DNA of 11,481 nt from the NCBI GenBank assembly GCA_905212635.1, contig CAJMFH010000051.1:1-11481 (forward strand), given 5' to 3'. Source of the DNA: an uncultured Lachnoclostridium sp. (GTDB lineage Bacteria > Bacillota > Clostridia > Lachnospirales > Lachnospiraceae). The translations under genes and the position numbers were made by a program. Of this stretch, positions 6,378 through 11,481 are shown in pieces (the stretch's first letter is position 1; the number at the start of each line of letters is the position of its first letter). The notes beneath the pieces are model-generated. The model searched no databases. It worked only from the letters and a program-made list of their open reading frames with translations, and had not been told where the DNA came from.

Positions 6378-6857
6378 TTACGCTTCAAATCCACGGTTTT
6401 TGCCAATATCGACACCGATCGTCTCGTTGAGGCTTCCTCTGCCATACGTAAGTCCGGCATAAATCTGCTGTACATTTTTCATAACAGCCTCCGAGGTATC
6501 CTGCTTTGCGACCTCGCGGAATGAAAGAAGAAGTTTTTCCATCACATGCGTGGCATGAGCAAACCGTTCGCTGTCGCGGAGTGCCATTCCCTGACACAAC
6601 TCATGATACGAATAGATATAAAGCCGGCGGAGATAATATGAAATTTCATATTGAAAATCAAGACTTCCCATCAATTCCGTCAAAAGTCCTCTGGCGCGCT
6701 CGATCTCACGGCGGCATGCCGGCATGTCGCCCTGTTTCATCTGCGCATCCCCTTCTTTTACACTATCTAAAAATGCTTCGTACATGATCACTACCAGTTC
6801 ACTGCGGTTTGCCTGTGATACACGTGCTGCGTAAGCATTCAATTTTTCTTTTTCCAT
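6378..6857 (-). CDS. fliS: Flagellar secretion chaperone FliS
   Basis: The 159-residue product resembles FliS, the export chaperone that binds the C-terminal helices of flagellin and prevents early polymerisation in the cytoplasm. The family pattern is seen in YAARVSQANRSELVVIMYEA near the N-terminus, followed by helices containing LLTELMGSLDFQ and YIYSYHELCQGMAL. It is longer than the usual ~125 residues, with a tail containing YGRGSLNETIG and ending NRGFEA. I chose the ATG at 6855-6857: GGTGA (6863-6867), complementary to the 16S 3' end, stands 5 bases upstream, and MEKEKL is the typical family start. An ATG four codons earlier (6867-6869) has only a poor purine run. It follows the flagellin gene by 34 bases, the expected partner arrangement. 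Confidence 0.85.
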   Translation of the reverse strand: MEKEKLNAYAARVSQANRSELVVIMYEAFLDSVKEGDAQMKQGDMPACRREIERARGLLTELMGSLDFQYEISYYLRRLYIYSYHELCQGMALRDSERFAHATHVMEKLLLSFREVAKQDTSEAVMKNVQQIYAGLTYGRGSLNETIGVDIGKNRGFEA

Positions 6858-6862
6858 CGCAC

Positions 6863-6867
6863 TCACC
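6863..6867 (-). promoter_or_regulatory. Ribosome binding site supporting the shorter fliS start
   Basis: On the minus strand GGTGA lies five bases before the ATG at 6857. It pairs with UCACC of the 16S rRNA 3' end, equivalent to a GGAGG about eight bases away. It overlaps the alternative upstream ATG, which argues against that start. Confidence 0.5.
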
Positions 6868-6891
6868 ATTTTCTTTCGCTATCTATCAAAA

Positions 6892-8322
6892 TCAACCCTG
6901 AAGCAGCTGCAAAATTGTCTGTGGACGGTTATTTGCCTGTGCTAACATAGAGGTTCCTGCCTGGCTGAGCACAGTAAGCTGCGTATACTCCGTCATTTCT
7001 TCCGCCATATCCACATCCTCGATACGGGAACATGCTTCTGTCAAATTCTGGGAAGTAGTGTCCAAACTTGATGTGGCAGAATCCAAACGGTTTTCATACG
7101 CACCCAGTTTTGCACGAATTGCTGATACCTGCGTGATCGCTTCGTCAAAAAGAGTAATGCTTTCCTGCGATCCATCATGTGTACACACGTTGCAATACTG
7201 GATATTTAATGATTGACAGGTAACTGCCGGAATCGAAATGTCAATATCCTGTCCCTCATTGGAGCCAATCTGAATGGCTACAAATCCGGCATCGAGTACG
7301 GTCACGTCTGCATCCGTTCCTGCTTCCGCCCCGGCTACATCAAAAATCATTTGAAAACCACCGCGGTCTGATACGGTCACACGATTTCCTTCTACAAATG
7401 TAGTCGCTGTTTTGGAAAATCCTGCACTGGTATCCAATGCTACGACAGCATCTTTTCCCTGTGTGATCGTAGCGCCGTCTACGCCAAGTTTCCTTGCAAG
7501 TTCCGGATTGTCTGTTGTAATTTCAATATTTCGGGAAGCACCATAAATTTTGGATTCGAAATACAGACTGGAAGCAGCATTCAGCGGTACTTCCTGCGGA
7601 TTTCCGTCTGCATCGGTTCCATTAACCGGAAGGACATCAATATTCATACTCTCACAGCAATCACGGATCTTTGCATACGCCTCTTCCAAAGTCTCACCTT
7701 TTTTAATCTCGATGCTCTGTCCATTGATCTGCACTTTTCCATCTTCTGTAAATACATCCGTCGCAGCCATTGTAAGCGCGCCTGAAGTTACGCTTGTCTT
7801 GGTCGCTTCCTGTGTAATTGTCATACTATATGTCGTCAGCGCAACATCATCTGTCATGGAAATAACGCTTACGCCTGTATTGCTGGAAGAAGTCTGGCGG
7901 CAGCAGGTTCCATCCAATATGCTCTTTGTATTGAATTCTGTATCCGAAGCAAGCCGGTCGATCTCTCGCATCAATGCCTCGATTTCCTGTTGAATCGCCT
8001 CTTTATCTTCCAATGTTGTCACATCGTTTGCTGCCTGCACGGAAAGTTCACGGCATCGCTGCAACATAGCTTCGACTTCCGTCAATGCTCCCTCTGCCGT
8101 CTGAATAAATGAAATTCCATCAGATCCATTACGGGACGCGCGCTGAAGTCCGCGGATCTGCGCATGCATTTTCTGGGAAATCGCCATTCCTGCCGCATCG
8201 TCTGCCGCTTTGTTAATACGGTATCCTGAGGAAAGTCTGGTCAGACTTGTTGTTATTTTATCCTCCGTCCGATGTAAATTTCCTGTCGCTGTAAGCGCCG
8301 ATATGTTTGTATTTATCTTCAT
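6892..8322 (-). CDS. fliC: Flagellin, cysteine-rich
   Basis: This 476-residue filament subunit is exported through the flagellar type III apparatus. The N-terminal D0/D1 region is classical: MKINTNISAL, LSSGYRINKAADDAAGMAIS (30-49), GLQRASRNGSDGISFIQTAE, and the TLR5-contact helix LQRCRELSVQAAND (87-100). The C-terminal D1/D0 is also complete: LGAYENRLDSA, SRIEDVDMAEEM, and LSQAGTSMLAQANNRP before LQLLQG. The central domain contains a flagellin-IN-like stretch (~195-285, VQINGQSIEIKKGETLEEA, GASRNIEITT). Unusually it has nine cysteines (90, 140, 141, 222, 223, 369, 377, 380, 431), two of them vicinal pairs and one CNVC. The start codon overlaps the stop of the upstream gene as ATGA, with AGAAAGGAAG as ribosome site seven bases upstream. 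No convincing sigma-28 promoter is visible directly upstream, so it may be transcribed with the upstream gene. Confidence 0.95.
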   Translation of the reverse strand: MKINTNISALTATGNLHRTEDKITTSLTRLSSGYRINKAADDAAGMAISQKMHAQIRGLQRASRNGSDGISFIQTAEGALTEVEAMLQRCRELSVQAANDVTTLEDKEAIQQEIEALMREIDRLASDTEFNTKSILDGTCCRQTSSSNTGVSVISMTDDVALTTYSMTITQEATKTSVTSGALTMAATDVFTEDGKVQINGQSIEIKKGETLEEAYAKIRDCCESMNIDVLPVNGTDADGNPQEVPLNAASSLYFESKIYGASRNIEITTDNPELARKLGVDGATITQGKDAVVALDTSAGFSKTATTFVEGNRVTVSDRGGFQMIFDVAGAEAGTDADVTVLDAGFVAIQIGSNEGQDIDISIPAVTCQSLNIQYCNVCTHDGSQESITLFDEAITQVSAIRAKLGAYENRLDSATSSLDTTSQNLTEACSRIEDVDMAEEMTEYTQLTVLSQAGTSMLAQANNRPQTILQLLQG

Positions 8323-11111
8323 AAAGTTACTTCCTTTCTCTGCACATTGGTAACGACAATTTTCGCTACCTGATACAGTCTGCTATTTGCTGTTTTTTCT
8401 TTATTTCCTACATGAAATGAATGTCTGGCGCCCTTTGCCACATCCATGCGTTCCATCGCAAATCCATTCATTTCCAAGTCCTTTTCAATATTCTGCGTGA
8501 GCTCGCTGACATTCTGCCCGTCCTCACAGGTCACAAATCCGCTGACCCGGTCACCCGTCACTTTAAATGTCGCCTGCATTTTTCCATACGTTTCCGAATG
8601 CAGTGAGATCTCAACCGTTCCTTTTTCCGCTTCGCTGCCCTGCAAAACCGTTACATTACAGGAGGTAATTCCCCTGTCGGTCACAATCGGCACGGAAAAG
8701 GTATTTGTCTGCTGCCGCATCTGATGATAAAAAGAAATGCTTCCTGCCATCTGAATCAGATTTTGCAGCGTATCATAAGTAATGTCGTCCGCTTGTTTCC
8801 TGCTTTCGATCTCTGCCAAATGTTCACTGTCCAGTGTATCTAACAGCACTTCCAATTCTTCCGGCTGATCCATTGCATCAATCATCGTTTCGCTTTCTTC
8901 CTTCGTAAACAAGGCATCTTTTTCCGGCAGTTCTCTTTCCAGATACCGCTTCATTTCACGGATATTTTGCAGCGTAGCAGGAATCCCTGCTGCCTCCAGA
9001 CATTCTTGTATACTGTCATCACTCAATGCCGCCGCTTCGCGGATATTTTGTGCCAATGCCTCATAATACGCCGCATCTTCCAGCTGACTTTCCATCGTTT
9101 CACAGGCTTCCAAAATCTGCTCGCATGTTGCCTCATCGTCGGACTGTTGCAGCGCCCCCGGCGACAATTCTTTTTTCAATTGGCGTATCACTTGGTTTCC
9201 AAATGCCGCACCAATCTGTTCACTGATTGTCTCTCCTCTGCTTTCCTGCCTTTCCAGACTTCCGAAATCATCATCAATTGCAAATTCTTTTCCCTCTGCC
9301 CGTCTGGTGCGAACCGCTGACAAAAGCGAGGAGAATGTCAATTCTCTTCCTTCTTTTACCAATTGTCCGATGACGGCGCCGTCACTTTTTTCTACTTTAT
9401 CGATCAATCGGTAAATGCCAATCATACTTTTTCGTTCTTCCGGTGTAATATCACCTCTATGATCGAGTTTCCACAAATATTTCCGCAATGTCGTGTCGTC
9501 ATCCGGCAATTCTTCCTGTATCTCCTGAAGTGCCGCCTCAATCTCATCCATCGTCATTTCCAATGGATTTTCCTGCTTTTCGATCATTTTTGCCACGACC
9601 GCCGGTTTCATCCGCTCCAGCACCGAAGTTACCTTGGCATCGTAATCTTTCATCGAAAGCACCGATTCTTTGGTAATCTCCATCTGATTGTACGCAAGGA
9701 TCCGAACCACCCGCTGATTGGCGGATGTCCGGTCAAGTCCCAGATCGTCCAATATTGTATCGACATTTTGAAATGCCTTTTTCATAGAATCTCCCAGGTC
9801 ACTCCGTACCTGAGTACCCACCGCTTCATAATTTTTCGCCAGCTGCTCATTTCTTTCGGTATTGGAAATTTCTGACATTTCCTGCAATGTGGTCTGCTCT
9901 GCCTGCCCAATCGTCTTTCCCAGTACACTTGCCGGGGCTTGCCAGATCTGGTCTTTCGCCCGCAATGTTTCTGCCATCTGGTCAATCTGATCCTGACTGC
10001 ACGCGATCCCCTGTTCGTCAAATATTTTTTTACAGGCTTCCTGTTCCATCTGCTTCAGTTCTTCCACTACCTGCGCCAGATTGGAAATGTCCACATGGAT
10101 ACCTTTGCGCTCCATCGTTCCGGCTGCTTCTGCTGTCATTTTCAACCGGATTTCTTCCAGCTGGCGTTTTGCCGTAATAAACGCAGCTTCTTCCGGATAA
10201 AATGCCCGGATTTCCTCATCTGTTACATTTTTCAGATTCTCCCATTTTTCAGCTGCTTCTTCATACGAAATTTTGCTGATATCGGCCTGCTGCGGAACCG
10301 TTCCTTCCCGCACAGCATCCTGAATACGCTCCTGAATAACTTCTTCCGGCAGATCTTTTGTCTCCTGCCATTTGGTATATTTTTCTATATTTTCCGCTGT
10401 CACCGGAATATCTTCTTCAAACAGAAATTTCGCCGCTTCTTCGGCGCTGTCATTTCCCTGCAGCCCATTTTCTTCCAATACATGGTCGATCTGCGGCTTC
10501 ATTTCTTCGTAAGAAGCCCTCTGCTCCGCCACCGCCGGCATGGAAGTCATACTGGCACTATTTCCGACTGCTGCCGGTGTCAGATCCGCTTCCTGCTCTA
10601 TGTAATATTTTATCGCTTTATCGCTAAGTTCCGGAGCCCTTGCCGCCATCTGCGCCGCAAGTTCGATCTGGGCTTGCAGTTCATCGGAAAATTCCTGCTT
10701 TTCTTTTTCCTTTTTTACCTGCTTATCCAGCGCCTCCGCATTGGTTTTACGCTCCGTCTTTACCTTTTCTATCGCCCGCTCCAATGTCGAGTCGACGTAC
10801 TCTTCCAAAATTGTCCCTTCATCCTCGATATCTTTGGCATCCTCGCCATTGATACTCTGGCTGATAAAGTCTGCCGGATCAAAATTATTTTCCAGAAGAT
10901 TCTTCGCCACATCACTCACGATCTCATTTTGAGTTGTGCCGGTATATATCATATTGGAGTCCATTTCCTTTTGTACCGCACAATCCTTTGTATACTCAAT
11001 TCCATAATTGGAAATGCTGCCGTCCCTGGCAATCTGTACCGACGCCCCGCTTTCCTTTGCATAAGGGGTGTCTTTAAAGTCAATGGAAATCTTGTTTGGA
11101 TTAATCACCAT
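8319..11111 (-). CDS. Large acidic helical protein with FliK-like C-terminus
   Basis: The product has about 930 residues and no signal peptide or membrane segment. Residues ~60-790 are highly charged, Glu/Gln/Lys-rich and predicted helical. They hold a degenerate repeat of the form [ILV]P[AV]T-x-x-NI-x-x-[MY]: around 227-248 (EEDIPVTAENIEKYTKW), 468-490 (QMEITKESVLSMKDY), 701-723 (GIPATLQNIREMKRY), with weaker copies such as GDITPEERKSMIGIYR. Residues ~804-892 resemble the FliK C-terminal (Flg_hook) domain: VEISLHSETYGKMQATFKV, a glycine turn, then two helices ending in LEMNGFAMERMDV. FliK controls hook length and the export switch; that role here is inference. From memory it may be a DUF6240-type protein. 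It leads the flagellin-fliS operon and overlaps flagellin by ATGA. The start is uncertain: ATG at 11111 (MVINPNKISIDF) or GTG at 11126; both ribosome sites are weak. Confidence 0.8.
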   Translation of the reverse strand: MVINPNKISIDFKDTPYAKESGASVQIARDGSISNYGIEYTKDCAVQKEMDSNMIYTGTTQNEIVSDVAKNLLENNFDPADFISQSINGEDAKDIEDEGTILEEYVDSTLERAIEKVKTERKTNAEALDKQVKKEKEKQEFSDELQAQIELAAQMAARAPELSDKAIKYYIEQEADLTPAAVGNSASMTSMPAVAEQRASYEEMKPQIDHVLEENGLQGNDSAEEAAKFLFEEDIPVTAENIEKYTKWQETKDLPEEVIQERIQDAVREGTVPQQADISKISYEEAAEKWENLKNVTDEEIRAFYPEEAAFITAKRQLEEIRLKMTAEAAGTMERKGIHVDISNLAQVVEELKQMEQEACKKIFDEQGIACSQDQIDQMAETLRAKDQIWQAPASVLGKTIGQAEQTTLQEMSEISNTERNEQLAKNYEAVGTQVRSDLGDSMKKAFQNVDTILDDLGLDRTSANQRVVRILAYNQMEITKESVLSMKDYDAKVTSVLERMKPAVVAKMIEKQENPLEMTMDEIEAALQEIQEELPDDDTTLRKYLWKLDHRGDITPEERKSMIGIYRLIDKVEKSDGAVIGQLVKEGRELTFSSLLSAVRTRRAEGKEFAIDDDFGSLERQESRGETISEQIGAAFGNQVIRQLKKELSPGALQQSDDEATCEQILEACETMESQLEDAAYYEALAQNIREAAALSDDSIQECLEAAGIPATLQNIREMKRYLERELPEKDALFTKEESETMIDAMDQPEELEVLLDTLDSEHLAEIESRKQADDITYDTLQNLIQMAGSISFYHQMRQQTNTFSVPIVTDRGITSCNVTVLQGSEAEKGTVEISLHSETYGKMQATFKVTGDRVSGFVTCEDGQNVSELTQNIEKDLEMNGFAMERMDVAKGARHSFHVGNKEKTANSRLYQVAKIVVTNVQRKEVTL

Positions 11112-11134
11112 GGATTTCTCACTCACTTTCGTTT

Positions 11135-11163
11135 TTTATAGTAACCTGTCTGGTAACTATTCA
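11135..11163 (-). promoter_or_regulatory. Weak candidate promoter at the edge of the palindromic element
   Basis: On the minus strand TATAAA (11135-11140) is preceded, 17 bp away, by TGAATA (11158-11163), which is part of the element's terminal repeat. The -35 box is poor (3/6). If real, the element supplies half of the flagellar operon promoter. Confidence 0.25.
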
Positions 11164-11346
11164 TGGTTTCCCCACTCCCACATTCGCATTTCGAACACTT
11201 CGTGTTCTTTTCCCGCCTTTACCAAGGCTAAAAATGCTCATATGGGGTGGGAAACCCTATTAGGCTCTAATGTGTGGAAAGCAATGCCTCTTACGTGCAA
11301 GCACGACGATTCATTGTTTTCCACACATTGATCCTGAATAGTTACC
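11152..11346. repeat. Nested palindromic element with 12-bp terminal inverted repeats
   Basis: GGTAACTATTCA (11152-11163) and TGAATAGTTACC (11335-11346) are perfect inverted repeats around 171 bp. Inside lie two further stem-loops. The first pairs GGTTTCCC (11165-11172) with GGGAAACC (11249-11256) and continues past a bulge to 13 pairs; it encloses the hairpin GAACAC-TTC-GTGTTC (11193-11207). The second pairs 11269-11286 with 11312-11329 at 17 of 18 positions and ends in CGTG-CAAG-CACG (11294-11305). No transposase fits inside, and no clear target-site duplication is seen. This is the architecture of a MITE-like dispersed repeat; an invertible segment or structured 5' leader is also possible. 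It lies immediately upstream of the flagellar operon. Confidence 0.7.
11269..11329. repeat. 18-bp imperfect inverted repeat hairpin within the palindromic element
   Basis: The arms starting AATGTGTGGAAA (11269) and ending TTTTCCACACATT (11329) are complementary at 17 of 18 bases, with the remaining pair a G-T. A 4-bp apical stem CGTG/CACG with loop CAAG sits in the centre. As RNA this would be a very stable long hairpin in either direction. Confidence 0.75.
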
Positions 11347-11481
11347 TGTTGTATTATATATTTCGTCCCTTTTCCTGTTTTTCTTGAGAACTTCTTGCTT
11401 TTTTCTTTCTGGCGTGTGCCGAACTCCTCTCGAATCGGCGACTGCGCCTTTCTGAACACGTCATTTCCTTGCTTTTTCTTT
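11347..11481 (-). promoter_or_regulatory. Upstream stretch with a possible distal promoter of the flagellar operon
   Basis: On the minus strand a perfect TATAAT (11353-11358) could be a -10 box, but no good -35 hexamer lies at 16-18 bp. A transcript from here would carry the whole palindromic element as a ~230-base leader. At the window edge the minus strand reads seven sense codons ending KEKARK and a TGA (11461-11463), which could be the tail of an off-window gene. An ATGA-overlapping 36-codon frame follows it (11354-11464). Neither frame is recognisable, so no gene is called. Confidence 0.25.

Noticed and set aside
6373..6399. Inverted repeat AACCG/CGGTT followed by TTTT as an araC terminator
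   Set aside because: The stem is only 5 bp with a 17-base loop and lies inside fliS, so it is too weak to call.
8390..8420. Sigma-28-like promoter ahead of flagellin (TAAAG on the minus strand followed by GCAGACTG)
   Set aside because: The -10 part matches the GCCGATAA consensus at only about half of its positions and the spacing is off, so it is not better than chance inside a coding region.
9939..11141. 400-codon plus-strand open frame rich in Phe, Leu and Arg
   Set aside because: It is the complement of the Glu/Lys/Asp-rich FliK-like gene, which lacks stop-generating codons on the other strand. The composition is typical of such shadows and no domain is visible.
11152..11346. CRISPR array, tRNA, rRNA or riboswitch in the repeat-rich upstream region or elsewhere
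   Set aside because: There are no regularly spaced direct repeats, no cloverleaf with the conserved T-loop, and no known riboswitch core. The palindromes are inverted rather than tandem.
11359..11390. Sigma-28-like site (TCAA, then GACGAAAT on the minus strand) upstream of the flagellar operon
   Set aside because: The match is partial in both boxes and the spacing is one base too long. It was noted only because the downstream genes are flagellar.
11238..11459. 73-codon minus-strand open frame across the palindromic element
   Set aside because: It runs through the nested inverted repeats and its sequence is dictated by them. It has no ribosome site at its GTG-type start and no recognisable product.

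Overview
The window looks like chromosomal DNA of a motile, plant-polysaccharide-degrading gut Firmicute, most likely a Lachnospiraceae relative of Roseburia or Eubacterium rectale. This rests on the moderate-to-low GC content, strong AGGAGG-type ribosome sites, a SEC-C-tagged methionine aminopeptidase, a secreted multidomain GH43 enzyme with a lysine-rich Ig-like domain, and a flagellin/FliS operon led by a large FliK-like protein. The family-level assignment is an inference from gene style, since no rRNA or other marker is present.

Region 1 (1-2917): a terminator hairpin from an off-window plus-strand unit is followed by a minus-strand gene for a CobL/CbiT-like protein whose SAM-binding loops look degenerate. 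Divergent to it is a plus-strand pair: MTA/SAH nucleosidase (mtnN) and a type I methionine aminopeptidase with an N-terminal SEC-C zinc motif, separated by 7 bases. These two share a methionine/SAM recycling theme.

Region 2 (2916-6374): a secreted GH43 glycosidase (signal peptide, Lys-rich Ig-like domain, Thr/Pro linker, CBM22-like, GH43, shortened CBM6) lies on the minus strand. It is divergent from an AraC-family regulator on the plus strand. The 183-bp gap between them holds a good sigma-A promoter for araC and TATTG repeats spaced at about one or two helical turns, probably the regulator's operator.

Region 3 (6378-11126): a minus-strand flagellar operon encodes, in order of transcription, a ~930-residue acidic helical protein with a FliK-like C-terminus, a 476-residue flagellin with nine cysteines, and the chaperone FliS. 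The large gene and the flagellin gene overlap by ATGA.

Region 4 (11127-11481): the upstream region of that operon carries a ~195-bp nested palindromic element with 12-bp perfect terminal inverted repeats. It is either a MITE-like dispersed repeat or, more speculatively, an invertible switch or structured 5' leader. The strongest candidates for new biology are the FliK-like/Cys-rich flagellin/FliS operon together with this element, and the degenerate CbiT-like protein.
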